A stretch of 64,000 nt of DNA. It comes from Ectobius pallidus. Lineage: Eukaryota; Arthropoda; Insecta; Blattodea; Ectobiidae. Positions 22,981-33,851 of the stretch are shown one piece after another (positions within the stretch are counted from its first letter, which is position 1; each line of letters begins with the position of its first letter). The notes under the pieces are model-generated. The model ran no database searches. It saw only the letters and a program-made list of their open reading frames with translations, and was not told the origin of the DNA. The position numbers were made by a program, and so were the translations under genes. The DNA lies in contig CAXKWD010000008.1 in NCBI GenBank assembly GCA_964059195.1, positions 48,154,502-48,218,501 of the forward strand, given 5' to 3'.

Positions 22981-23521
22981 CAATAATATAATTAATTAAG
23001 GCACTTGAGTATAATAATAATATTACAAGAAACATAAATAAACATGGTTGTGAACTGTAATATAATTATAAGATATTTGTTTATTTAAACCAAATAATAT
23101 AAACAATAAGTGAATTTGGTTTAAATTACACTTTGTTAACAATAATGTGTTTTTTACATATAAAACCTAATAAAAGATACAATTAATTTTAATAACTAGT
23201 CTAATTACTATTTCTTAGTCTTAGACTTCTTAGGTTGTATTTAAATTATTCTGTTTTAACGGGGTTATAAGGTGGCGTTGTTTATATTTTAGCTAATTAT
23301 TTTTGTGTATTCAACAAACGAGAATGACAAACATTAATAATAAAAATAAACAGTTCGACAGTTGCTGATATTTACATCTGCAGTAGTTGGTAAATAAGCG
23401 GTTTAACTTAGCCATTTCTAACTTTAAAAACATAGGCCTAACATATTTATTTAACAGTTCTAACTTATTTTTTCCTTAAACATTAGCTTTTCACATTGAA
23501 TCATTCCTTTTTTAGAATGGC
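22981..23521. other. AT-rich non-coding stretch
   Basis: Nothing supported. Confidence 0.3.
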
Positions 23522-23540
23522 TTTACTCTCTAAATTGTCC

Positions 23541-23846
23541 GCCGGCGTGGTCTTGTGGTTAGCATCGCTGACTACAGATCCGTCGGCCCGGGTTCGATTC
23601 CCGGTACCTCCTCGGATTTTTCTGAGGTAGGGAGGTCTGGTAGGGGTGCACTCAGCCTCGTGATTCCAAATTGAGGAGCTACTTGATAGAGAAGTAGCGG
23701 CTCCGGTCAAGAAAACCACCATTAACGGCCGTGGGTGTCGGCATGCTGACCACATGCCCCCCAATTCCTGCCATCTGCCTACGGGAGATGACGCAGCGGT
23801 CGGGTGGTAGGCCAAGTCCCTCCAGGGATGTAGTGCCACAGAGTTT
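23541..23846 (+). mobile_element. tRNA-derived SINE with intact target duplication
   Basis: A 306-bp insert flanked by a 19-bp direct repeat with one mismatch (23522-23540 and 23847-23865, core TTTACTCTCTAAATT). The head has an RNA polymerase III A box (tggtcttgtggttagcatcg) and a textbook B box (gggttcgattcccgg). The body is GC-rich and unrelated to tRNA. The well-kept target duplication suggests a fairly young insertion. The 112-residue frame on the minus strand across it is not a gene. Confidence 0.8.
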
Positions 23847-24194
23847 TTTACTCTCTAAATTATCCTATTTTTTCAGTATGTAATGCAAATAAAACAGAAA
23901 CAAACAAAAAACTGACCCACTGACTCTATACAAACAATTATATTTTATTGATGTAAAATATGTGCACTAGTCGTATTAAACTTGTGTCAGAGTTTGATAG
24001 AATTAGGTGAAACTGATTGTATTTTAAGCAAGGAAGCTATAATTCCAAGTAATCTTACTAAAAAATTTAGCTAAAACAGGAGTAAACCCACATATAACTT
24101 AAATAATATACACCTGTTTTGCTTAATTTTTTTAAAATTGTTAAGGGATGCAGATTTCGAAAATGATACCCAAGAAAAAAAAAATTCTTGCCGG

Positions 24195-24260
24195 TGAGTG
24201 TTTGAACTCAGGACCTTTGGAACATAAAGCCGGCACGCTACCACAGAGCTAAACTTTCTA
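24195..24260 (-). repeat. tRNA-derived remnant
   Basis: Minus strand: A-box-like tagctctgtggtagcgtgcc and B-box-like gagttcaaacactc. It resembles the SINE heads elsewhere in the window. No element ends were found. Confidence 0.4.
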
Positions 24261-24489
24261 CATACCAAATCGCTGCGCTTGAACGTATTACCTGGACACA
24301 AAGGTTACTGTTAGGACGCTGCCTACGGCTGAAGCGCAGAATTTGCCTTAATTAAGAGGATTTCTTTGTTGTATGTTTCTGGTGTTTATTATTTTCTGAA
24401 TCCTTATCGACCAATGCATCTAATGACTGCCCCCCACTATAGATTAGGATTGTATATTGTGTACAATAAGGGTGATAAGCTAAATATGT

Positions 24490-24790
24490 TGTCAATAGAA
24501 CGCGATCTTGAGTCGTCCCCAGACTGCACTTGCGTGAAACGAGATTTTCCCTACTTCAAACGGCTCTCAAGTCTAGTTTCAGCGACTATTACTATGCACG
24601 CTGGGAATCTCGACTTGAGACTCGACTATTACTCTGCGTGATACTGGTCTGAGCTGATCAGCTCTCACGTGATACGTTCTGAAGCGAGAGGCTTCCGGCA
24701 GTACTCAAGATGCGTTTATTTCTCTGCACGGCGTCTCAGGTCTGATTTTACGTGAGTTTCTCAGGTGAAACAGGACTATTTCTATGGCCC
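24490..24790. repeat. Palindrome-rich island B
   Basis: Contains repeated and mirrored phrases (ctcaagtc, gacttgag, ctgatcagctc, actcaagatgcg, tctcaggtctga) and is richer in G and C than its flanks. It shares the style and several short words with island A at 21590-21790. The two may be remnants of one element. Confidence 0.35.
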
Positions 24791-25274
24791 TCAGACTTCC
24801 AGATAAAACTTACGCTACATGGAAATATTGTAATTAGACATCAGAGACTTGGTTAATGGGAAAGAGGACACATTTCTGCAGATGTACGTACAAAAAACAT
24901 ATTTTTAGCTTGACTAGTTCCTAATCTATCATCAAATAAATGTTTGCAAGCATTAGTATTACAGCAACAGCTGAGTTACAATTTGAAAGGTACTCAAATC
25001 TAATTATATGTCCTGTATATATTATAACAAAGCTCTTACTGTCAGTGGCGTACCAAGGTCTTGTGGCACCCGGGGCAGGATATTATCTTGTCACCCCCTC
25101 AGAAATGAATTTTGAGTATATTTTCCAGTGAAAATATAGTCCAAATTAAGGACTTGTCACTGTTAAGACACGGTGTTAGGGTATTAAGATGTTATAATTC
25201 ATAAATAAATTGTCTATTTCAGGTTGTTTGATTTTATTAATAAACTTCATTTTTTCCTTCTTTGAGGGATGTAG

Positions 25275-25407
25275 TAGTTAAGGAGTTGGTGGGTAATATT
25301 TCGCCTTATACCCTCAAAATGATATCGATAAACCAAGATCAGCAGTGGGTTTATCGATATCATTTTGAGGGTTTAAGGCAAAATATTACCCACTAACTCC
25401 TTAACTA
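25275..25407. repeat. Near-perfect hairpin with 60-bp arms
   Basis: Arms at 25275-25334 and 25348-25407 are almost exact reverse complements (tagttaaggagttggtgggt against acccactaactccttaacta), with a 13-base loop (aagatcagcagtg). Such structures are usually small MITEs or fold-back insertions. It lies inside the 3' part of the hAT remnant. Confidence 0.75.
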
Positions 25408-25624
25408 TGTTTGATTTTAATTTTTAAATAAACTAAAAATTAACTGGCTATTCAGTTCTAGCACACTACTGCTGTTTGAACAAGATAAGTGGATAAAGAA
25501 AGGAACATTATTTTTATTTACAGGTTTAATATACTGCAAACAAATTAATTTGCGTGTAAACATTTCGATTCTTATTTTATTTTTAATAGTGTAGTTTTTA
25601 ATAGTTGCAGTACTACCAACCTGG

Positions 25625-25825
25625 TAATGTTCACTTTGTCTTTGTTCACTTTGGTTTCAGCAAATTTGGAAATAGCCTCATCAAAATCTATTTTTTTTAG
25701 CGATACTGTTTTCAATGGATAAAATAGCTAAGTTAGATAGACGTGCTTGGCTCATTATTGATCTCAGGTAGTTTTTTTATCAGTTTGAGTTTCAAAAAAG
25801 TCCTTTCACAAGAAGCTACTGATAC
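25625..25825 (-). pseudogene. hAT transposase dimerisation domain, frameshifted
   Basis: The minus strand reads VSVASCERTFLKLKLIKKL. After a one-base shift in an A-run it continues MSQARLSNLAILSIENSIAK and then FDEAISKFA. The SVASCERxFxKLKLIK and SQxRLSxLAILSIE phrases are hallmarks of the hAT C-terminal dimerisation domain. The rest of the protein is absent. Confidence 0.75.
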
Positions 25826-25875
25826 ACGTAACATATAAAAAAAAAACCTGAGTTATTACAATGCGTATTGCCATT

Positions 25876-26160
25876 CAAAAATCAGGCTTAAAATGTATGA
25901 GCTCAATCTTCTTGCTAATGAAATGGGTCACGAAGTAATATGCGTATCACCTTATGATTGTCAGTACAATCCTAATTGAACTGGCATGGGCTCAGGTAAA
26001 TGAAAATAACACTTTTAAACTTATAAACAAAAAAGAACCTATCACTATAAATTTACAAGACACTGATGGTGATGGCAGTGACTACCAGTGGAGTGATACA
26101 GATGATGGCAATGATGACGACGAGCCTCTAGCAGTCCTGCTGGATAAAACTAAGAACATA
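25876..26160 (+). pseudogene. IS630-like transposase C-terminal remnant
   Basis: The frame reads ELNLLANEMGHEVICVSPYD and CQYNP. After a one-base insertion it continues IELAWAQV and, after an apparent deletion, ENNTFKL with an Asp-rich tail. This is the last catalytic block (NPIELxWAQ) and the acidic end of the same family as 4928-6351. Unlike that copy it keeps the third acidic residue. Confidence 0.65.
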
Positions 26161-26354
26161 TTTATTATTTCTTTTTTTAGGTGCTTAAAACCAGTATTTA
26201 GCCACCTCAATAGGCTGTAAAACTATTAAAATAGGTACTAAATACAAGCTTCAGAACACATTTTTTGAGTAATATGTTTATTAATAATAATAATATATTT
26301 TATTGTCTTTAAGCAGCACAAAATTGCAATAGACATTGTCACTAAAAGAATTGT

Positions 26355-28037
26355 TTAAAAACTGATACATTTAAAAGAAAAATATTCATTTATGTCATAA
26401 AATGGATTTTGAACAAGCCATTTATGTAAACTTTTTTTGAACAGCCCATAAGTTAATTGTTTATTGGCTTCACTTAAATTGTTATGCAACTTTACACTTA
26501 GTACAGCATAGCTGTTTTGACTTTTGGTCAACCTATTGTATGGGATGTCCAGCAAATTACGGTTTCTTGTATTATAGTCATGAGTATGAGATCTATATAT
26601 TGCAGAATCTGAAATAGAGATCTTATGAGCATAGGATAGGCACAAATATATATACAGATTAACAACCGTCAATATGCCACTATTCACAAACAATGGCTTG
26701 CAGTGTGCAGTAATGGAAGTCTTATTTATTATGTGCAGAGCTTTCTTCTGCATTAGAAGTACCTTATTTATGTGGCTGCTATTATCCCACATGATCAATC
26801 CATAGTTTAACACTGACTGAAAAAAAGCAAAGTACGCCACTTTTACGTAATTACCGGGTACAATGCCAATAAGAGATCTAAGCAAGAAGATTACCCTTGA
26901 TAGTTTTACGCAAACAAGTTCAATGTGGGCTGACCATGTGAGGGAGCTGTCAATACTTAAGCCCAAAATCTTAATTGTACTTTTTCCTATCTGACAAGAC
27001 TTCTGTGTTAGTAAACTACAGTAGAGTGTTTGTGTTTTGTCCATATTTAGTAATAAGCTATTTGCATGAAACCACATGGTTGCTTTATCAATTGTTTGTT
27101 CGGCCATATGCTGCATACTGTTATAATCGGCATGGGTACTAAGAAAAGTGGTGTCGTCTGCAAACATTATAGTGGTTGAATCTAAGTTACTTGGGAGGTC
27201 ATTTATCACCACTATACAAAGAAGAGGCCCCAAGACAGACCCTTGTGGAACTCCTGACATAACCTCAGAAACATTTGAAATACACCCATTTATTTCCACA
27301 TATTGGTATCTTCCTGTTAGGTATGATTTGAAAAATCCAAGTTGATCACCAGCAATCCCATAGTATTCTAATTTACTTAATAACATGGCATGATCGATGC
27401 AATCGAAAGCCTTGCTCAGATCACAAGCTGTGACCCTAGCAGTACTTCCGCTCTCATATGCCGAGAGAATCTCTGAGATCAAAAGCATAAGGGCATTGGT
27501 GGTAGATTGGGTCTTAAGAAATCCAAACTGAAATGGAGAAAATATTTTATATATTTCCCAAAATTTGTTTATTTGCTCTTTAACGATCGCTTCAATAATC
27601 TTGCCCATTATGGGAACTAATGAGATTGGCCGGTAATTCCTTAACTGAGACCTATCTCCCTTCTTGAACACCGGGATCACTCTTGAGACTTTTTGTGAAC
27701 TGGGGAAGATGCCGCCCGTGAGACACATATTTATGCAGATAGCCAGGGGTAATAATATAGCAGTGATTACGTGCTTTATTACATTTATAGAGAGACCATA
27801 TGTATCCTTACTTCCTGATGCCTTCATATTCATTACAACACTGAACACACTTTCACAGGTAACTTGACTCCACTTAAAGATGGAACTGGGCTTTTCCACA
27901 TGTTTTAAGAATTCCGCGGAGGATACAGGGGACGATGGTATATTCCTTTTCACGTCAGCTACGGAATCCATAAAAAAATTGTTTAAATCATCTGGAGTGA
28001 TGGTAGCCTCAACCTCTTGTTTTTTACGGGCAGACAC
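26355..28037 (-). pseudogene. LINE reverse transcriptase, 560-codon open segment
   Basis: Uninterrupted frame covering the whole RT and C-terminal region of the LINE. Motifs: NYRPISLVPIMGKIIE, CDLSKAFDCIDH (first catalytic Asp), SGVPQGSVLGPL and the catalytic FADD (IMFADDTTFL). It copies LINE RNA into DNA at the nicked target. The true protein would start upstream in the endonuclease. The first Met (28037) is internal to the family protein, and the upstream segment lies in another frame. It is well preserved compared with most neighbours. Confidence 0.8.
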
Positions 28038-28098
28038 TTTCCTTATCAGGGTCCATGCTGCTTGGCATTTGTTGTTAGATTCTTCTATGAACCTGGCA

Positions 28099-29112
28099 TT
28101 AGCCAGTTGTTTTACTGCATATAGTGTATTTGTAAGCTTTATAAGAAGCTAGAGTCCTGGTATTTTGGAATATTGTATAATATACCATAACAGTGTTTTT
28201 CATTTGTTTCAATTTGGGCGTATACCAGCTTACACCAGTTTTGGTTGCTCTTGATGCCTTCTTAGAAGTTCTTTGAGTTTTAACCGGACAAGCCGAATTA
28301 AAGAGCTCTATAAACTTAGTGAAAAACAGTTCGAATACTTCCTCCGCATTGCCTACATTTTGGTTTAGTAGATTCTCCCAATCCACCTTGCTTAGCAAAA
28401 CCCAAAATATATTCAGGCTACCTGGAGAAAGATTTCTATATAGCGAACTTGTCAATGGGCGAGAATCAGATTCTGATGCGAAACACACGGTTAATTCGAG
28501 ACCACTATGGTCCGAAATATCAAGGGGGCTTCACACAGGTATTATATTGTTCCAGTGGGATGTTCGTAAATATATTGTCTAGGCAAGCATCCAAACGTGT
28601 AGGTTTGTCATTTGTATAGTTGCAATCAAACTGTATGAGAAGGTTTAATAGCCTACTCACACTAAATTGATCATGTAACACGTTAAACTTGGAGTTTACA
28701 TCTCCGCCAATTACAATGTATGCATTCATACGACTGAGAACTATTAATAGTTTCTCAAGGTTAGCTAGAAAATTGTTTACATCACCAGCCGGTGAGTGAT
28801 ATACACTAACTATAATAACATTTGGGTTCTCAACCCTTATTGCTACACATTGCAAAGCCATTTAAAATCTAATACGCTGCAGCTTCCCATCCAGCGGTCG
28901 GCAACAAAAATTCCGACCCCTCCTCTTATATGTTGTTCGCAACAGTACATGGTAAGCGGAGTATAACCCTCTATTAACACAAAGTCAACTTCCACATCCC
29001 GTAACCAATGTTCACTCACACAAATCATGTCATACTTATTTATAGCACCTAAATGACTCAAAATGTTTGTCTTACTATTTAGTCCTTGAACATTTAGGTA
29101 CAAGAGCTTCAA
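28099..29112 (-). pseudogene. LINE endonuclease (APE type) and linker, frameshifted
   Basis: Three pieces in different frames: 29112-28843 with LYLNVQGLNSKT and ICVSEHWL, 28861-28520 with VIIVSVYHSP, GGDVNSKFN and DACLDNIF, and 28488-28099 as the linker to the RT. The order and motifs (N..GL, SE.W, GD.N, LD.IF) are those of the apurinic-type nuclease that nicks the target. Confidence 0.7.
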
Positions 29113-29559
29113 ATTTGTTTGACCTCTGACACTGTTTGTTGGAACTATTAAATCTTCAGATATGTTCTTTGTTAAGCTGATACATTGAAACTTACCATGA
29201 GAAATATCTTGACCCTGTCTTGCGGTGATATTTACACAATCGGTACTGTTTTGATGTCATGCTGGTGAATGTTTTCCTTCATTTATACTTACTTCTTCAA
29301 TTTGACTTGGGTATAATTTACTATAGAATTCAGAAAGAATGGTTATCAACAAGGCACACATTCATAGCCATGATGAATAATATCTGAGTGTGCAAAATGA
29401 AAGTATGTGATGATGAGAGGGGCAAGACTGAGGGGACTCGTATTGCTAGCAACACTTCGCCAGCCCTTGCATGTTATTCATTTTAAGCAAAACAGTTCCC
29501 ATTCATGTAATTTAATAATTTAATTTAATTTGTTGGCCTTCATAGGACCACTTTAGTCA

Positions 29560-31130
29560 GGCTTCTGGTTGAGGTTTATCTTCTTTTTGTCATCCTTTCT
29601 GACCACAATTTTCTTTCTGCTTCAGGAACTACTCTTCCTATTCTCTGTTTGTTGATTTTCATCTGTAGCGTAGTGTGTTTGTCTTTCAATATCTTGAGTG
29701 TGTCTGTCTTGTATATTAAATCCTCTATTATAATACATAGCTCTGCCATATCTTCCTTAAATTCTGTAATCCATCTTATATTTTTCTTATTCTTACTCTT
29801 CCATAATTTTTCTATTATTTTTCTGTGAATTCTATTTTCTGGGGTCCGTAATATATGTTCCAAAAATGATATATATATTTTTTTCATTCATTGTACTTGT
29901 CACTGGTTCTATTTCTTTATAATATACGGTTTCATTAGAAGCTGTCTCCAGACTCCATTTACCTGGTAATTTTTGTTTAAACAGGTTCTTACTATTCTCC
30001 TATCCATCTTGAGTACTCTATCTATTGCAACTGTGTTAGCTGTTTTGAATAGTGCTTCACATGCATATGTGATTTGCAGATGAGCGACTGTTTTATAATG
30101 TTTCAGTTTGGTTGCTATTGAGAGGCACTTTTTATTGTATGTGTTGTTGGTAACATGCGGTGCTCTAACCAGTTTACCTATTCTATTTTGCCATGCTGGT
30201 TTCTCGTTCATGTTGTAAGTGATTATTTCACCTAAATATTTAAATTTTTCTACAATTTTTATTTCTTAGCCTCCCATCTTTATTTTCTTTGCTAGCGGCA
30301 TTTGAATTAGCATAATTTCTGTTTTTTCAAATTAAATTTTTAAACCAATATTTTGAGCTATTTCTTGCAGAGATTTAATCTGTCGTTTTGCTTCCTGAAT
30401 ATCATTGGCCAAAAGCGCTAGATCATCGGCAAATTCTAAACAATTTAACTGTATATTGTCCTTTTGGGTTCCAATTTTTATATTTTTCGGATTGTTTCTG
30501 TACCATTCCCTCATAACGTACTCCAATGAACAGTTACAAAGAAGAGAGGACAGACCGTTGCCCTGTCTCAGACCAGTTGTTACCAAGAATGGTCCAGAAA
30601 GTTCTCTTCTGAACTTTATTTTAGAAATTGTATTAGTTAGAGTAGCTTCTACCAATTTGATTAGCTTTGGGTAAAGACCGAAATGTCTTAAAATTGTTAT
30701 TAATTATGGTCTATTGATGGAGTCATACACTTTCTTGAAATCTATAAATGTTATTGACAGAGGCTTGTTATGTTTTTTGTAATATGTCATGACTAGTTTC
30801 AAAGTTATCGTTTGTTCAGTGCAACTTCTCCAAGGTCTGAAGCCTCCCTGGTACTCACCTAACTCTTGACCAAGTTGTTCTTTAATCTGATTATATAGTA
30901 TATTTGAAAAAATCTTGTAAGTGCAAATTAGGATGGAAATACCTCTAGTTATCTGGATTGCTTCTATCCCCATTTTTATGAAGTGGGTTAATTATTGCTG
31001 TGGTCCACTGTTCTGGGAATTTTTCAGATATCCCAACCTTCATTAATACCATATGGAGGGACATCTTATCTGAACTGCCAGCGTATTTCTACATCTCTGT
31101 AAAGACCTGGTCTTCACCACACGCTTTGTA
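29560..31130 (-). pseudogene. RTE/L1-like LINE reverse transcriptase, decayed
   Basis: Frames at 30973-30704 (RGISIL, GEYQGGFRPWRSCTEQ, FIDFKKVYDSINRP), 30655-30332 (TTGLRQGNGLSSLLCN, catalytic FADD in LEFADDLALLA), 30211-29909 and 29887-29576 follow the order of one RT protein. In the first frame the palm motif has Val where Ala is usual (FKKVYDS). The element is 5' truncated at about 31130 where the THAP element begins. The clade is uncertain. Its C-terminal region resembles the LINE tail at 36720-37130. Confidence 0.65.
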
Positions 31131-31481
31131 GTTCTTCTTTTCCTCAAAGGGGAACTGAACTAAAAAATTACATATATATATTATTTACAAATGAGTAAGA
31201 GCTCTGATTGTATATTACTATGGCGAAAATAAAAACTCGATCCAACTTACCGTTTCCGAGTTGTAGCGCTCTATAGCAGCGCTCGTGACGTCACCTGGCT
31301 AGCTCGGGTCTGGACACGGCGCATTACACACGGAACAGCCCCAACACAACATAATATTAGTTTTATTGTTGCACTCTTTATTGTTGAGTATCTGTTTTAG
31401 AGATGTGTGTTCATTAACATCATTGACAGTTTTCCTTACTCAAATGTTTTTTTGTCGTACTTTCTGTATTTAAGACGTTCG

Positions 31482-32111
31482 CTATGATAGATTCAAGACG
31501 GAGGAATTCGGAAAATTGTTATTATTTGTCATTAGAGATTTAGCAAGGTGCCAAACATCAAATTCATGGTGTATGTGTGAAAATTTGTGTTTCATTAAAG
31601 CTCTAATGCCTGTGTGTCTGTCCGTTAGGAACAATTTAATACGGAGTTTCTCATTCATTGTGCTTATTATTTGTTCACAAGTTGCTCTTTCAATATCACC
31701 AGCTACGGTTCCTCTTTGTACAATTACAAAATCTAGTATTTTCTTCGTTGCTAAATTCATAATGGAATACATCAAATACTTGGCAGAGAAACCAGGGAAG
31801 TCATATTGTCCATCTCCACACAAACATAAATTTAAATCACTCATAGCATCTACATAGTTAGCTTCTTTTTCTTTTACCCACGTTTTGTGCACGGAAGGAA
31901 ATACAAATTTCTTTACAAGCCTATGGAAGTATGATTCAGAAAAAAATAATAGCTTAATAGAATTTGAGAAAGCTGATAAATAATTAAATGTTAATCCGCA
32001 TAGGTACATTCCTGAGGCTATGAACACATTACTTTTTAAACTTCCACCTTTGCTTCCAGAAGACCACTCGTATGTATGCCCATTCACACAATGAGTATTT
32101 ATTCGTAACAT
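31482..32111 (-). pseudogene. Transposase core of the THAP element, C-terminus missing
   Basis: The minus-strand frame shows LCLCGDGQYDFPGFSAKYLM, KKILDFVIVQRG, LFLTDRHTGIRALM and HHEFDVWHLAKSLM. This D-G-x-x-D-x-P-G, then TDRH, then FDVWHxAKSL series occurs, to my memory, in large THAP-associated transposase-like proteins of invertebrates, often near P2X7-ballast-like domains. The frame stops soon after the last motif, so the final part of the catalytic core is lost. The Kolobok label is inferred from THAP and TTAA, not proved. Confidence 0.6.
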
Positions 32112-32143
32112 TACTCTTCTCGTTTCAACTTTACGTTCATTAA

Positions 32144-32745
32144 CCCTTTCAGTGCTGAGATATTTTCACTGTCACTCGGCGCTAAATCCGAAAAATAAGA
32201 AGGCAGTTTTAAAATACGCCAGAACTTCGTCATCACGTTAGAAATGTTTTTCCTTGCTCGTGAAAGGAATGACTGTGTTGAAATTGAACATACCATGGCC
32301 TTGACGTGATTCCCGGCTTGTCATATGACTCGTGAGTTCAATGGCTTCTTCAGACATCACAACATTGTGCAAGGCCTCATATTTTCATCTACAGATAGCA
32401 CCACAGGGCAAGGAAAGCAATGAAAATAATTTCTATCTAACCCCAAGAGATGGCAGGACATTATCCTTTCGTTGAAACCTTGTTAAAGAATTCTATTCTA
32501 CGAGCAATTGTTTTATTCGTAGCACTAACTTAGCGGCAAAATTGTGCAAGGCCTCACATTTTGATCTACAAATTGCACCACAGAGCAGGGAAAGCAATGA
32601 AATTAAGTTCTATCTAACCCCAATAGATGGCAGGACACTATCCTTTCGTTAAAACTGTGTTAAAAAATTCCATGCCTTGTGGAATCATCTCGTTCATAGC
32701 ACCCAATTCGCGGCCGTCACAGTTCCGTCGTTAGCAGTGAAAGGG
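32144..32745. mobile_element. piggyBac-like TTAA MITE, 602 bp
   Basis: Flanked by TTAA at 32140-32143 and 32746-32749. Terminal inverted repeats are CCCTTTCAGTGCTGA and, inverted, CCCTTTCACTGCTAA. It contains two tandem copies of a 177-bp unit. There is no coding capacity. It splits the THAP transposase gene between its linker and its core. Confidence 0.75.
32367..32720 (+). repeat. Two 177-bp tandem repeats inside the MITE
   Basis: The units start GTGCAAGGCCTCA at 32367 and 32544. They share phrases such as tctatctaaccccaa, agatggcaggaca and tatcctttcgtt, with about 15% difference by eye. Confidence 0.75.
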
Positions 32746-32814
32746 TTAACTGGAGCGCCACATGTATGGCATATACTGAATAGTGTAAGAAGGGCACTTA
32801 CACAAACACAAAAG

Positions 32815-33416
32815 AATATTTTTCCTACAAGTTGATATTTTCTATGCCATCTTCTTCTCCTTCACTAGTGATTTCATCAGGGACGTAATTTTCATCCTTT
32901 TCATCCGAGGTGTCATGTTCATCAATGTAGTTCATTGCAGCTCTATAAATTTCTGTGCCTATCTCACACTGTATTTCTGCGTCAGTCTTCAATTCTACAT
33001 GCATACATTCATAAACTTGTGTAGCTTCTCTTTCTTGTTTAGAATCAGTTATTGAATTATCAATTAATTCCTACATTTCCCTCTGTTTAAAGTTTTTCTT
33101 GGGAGAAGGAATTTCGTTACTTCCTATTAAGAACTCTGAAGGTACCGCATTGTCTTTTGGTCTAGGGCACCTGAATTTTTCATCCTTCAATATTCTGATT
33201 TTTAAAATATCCGATTCATAAAAAATCTGCTTTAAAATGCTTTCCACATACTCTAGAATTTTTTGCTGGAACAAAATCTTTACGCTTCATGCAAGAAACC
33301 CATTTGTTGTACAAATGTCTGTTCTTGTTTTTATAAGGGAATGCATAGTAACCAACATTCCTATGGACACCAGAATTATTTGAACAACCATAAGCACTGC
33401 ACTTACACTACACAAT
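32815..33416 (-). pseudogene. THAP finger and acidic linker of the Kolobok-like transposase
   Basis: The minus strand from 33416 reads CKCSAYGCSNNSGVHRN, then YYAFPYKNKNRH, KWVSCMKRKDFVPAKNSRVC and GKHFKADF. This is a full C2CH THAP finger with its FP, Trp and Pro landmarks. A stop and frameshift follow near 33285. The linker (33270-32815) has AEIQCEIGTEIY and an Asp/Glu-rich stretch ending at 32815. The Q-C-E motif parallels the linker in the element at 14517-15175, which suggests the same family. Confidence 0.65.
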
Positions 33417-33851
33417 AAACATTACTAGGGAATACAAGACCGACACCTTTGACACATTACCAGAGCAAGCCAAACTAAAAGTGCTGACGGCGCGGCGCGG
33501 CGCGTTAGCCGCGTGACGTCACAGCCTTGCAACATTATAATTTAAATTGCTCACAGAATGAGAATGAGCAAACATAAAAAGAAATGGTTTTCGACTCTGC
33601 ACTTAGCGAGAATCGTATTTTATTTTAAGATAAAGTAAAAATTTTCGTTAAGTGCTATTTCCACTTCTTTTGTCGTAGGTGGGTTTATATTTTCTGGTTT
33701 TTCGGCGTCGCTCGGGTTTTGTATTTTGTAAATTGGAAAATAGCTTATAGGTCCTTATATAGGTATTTAGAATTTGAAATGAGGAAGAACGACTTATCAC
33801 ACTGAAACTATTCCCTCAGAAAATGATAAATATAGCTTTTTATGGCTTATA

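Larger units (their letters stand above)
25043..25840 (-). mobile_element. hAT element remnant (3' end and transposase C-terminus)
   Basis: The lower edge begins CAGTGGCGTACCAAGGTC, a hAT-type terminal repeat, followed by GC-rich sequence typical of such ends. The transposase C-terminus reads on the minus strand from 25825. The upper end is lost next to an IS630 remnant. A hairpin element sits at 25275-25407. Confidence 0.55.
26270..29200 (-). mobile_element. CR1-group-like LINE, 5' truncated and broken
   Basis: The minus strand carries, in order, an endonuclease, a linker and a reverse transcriptase, with a short 3' end next to an (AAT)n tract near 26282-26300. The frames shift at least twice. 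The clade call rests on the RT style (KKGDRSQLRNYRPISLVP, ACDLSKAFDCIDH, SGVPQGSVLGPLL) and the C-terminal YNTRNRNLLDIP motif. Confidence 0.7.
31146..33670 (-). mobile_element. THAP (Kolobok-like) DNA transposon, defective
   Basis: The left end AAAGGGGAACTGAACTAAAA resembles the terminal repeat of the element at 13971-15433. GTGACGTCAC palindromes sit about 140 bases inside each end (31286-31295 and 33513-33522). The gene runs on the minus strand: THAP finger, acidic linker, then part of a DDE-like core. The right boundary (33560-33690) is approximate. A 602-bp TTAA MITE interrupts it. Confidence 0.6.

Noticed and set aside
23501..23839. 112-residue minus-strand open frame
   Set aside because: It lies across a SINE with a polymerase III promoter and a target duplication, and the frame is explained by the GC-rich SINE body.
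24366..24641. 91-residue plus-strand open frame
   Set aside because: No motif, and it runs into the palindrome-rich island, so it is probably a chance frame.
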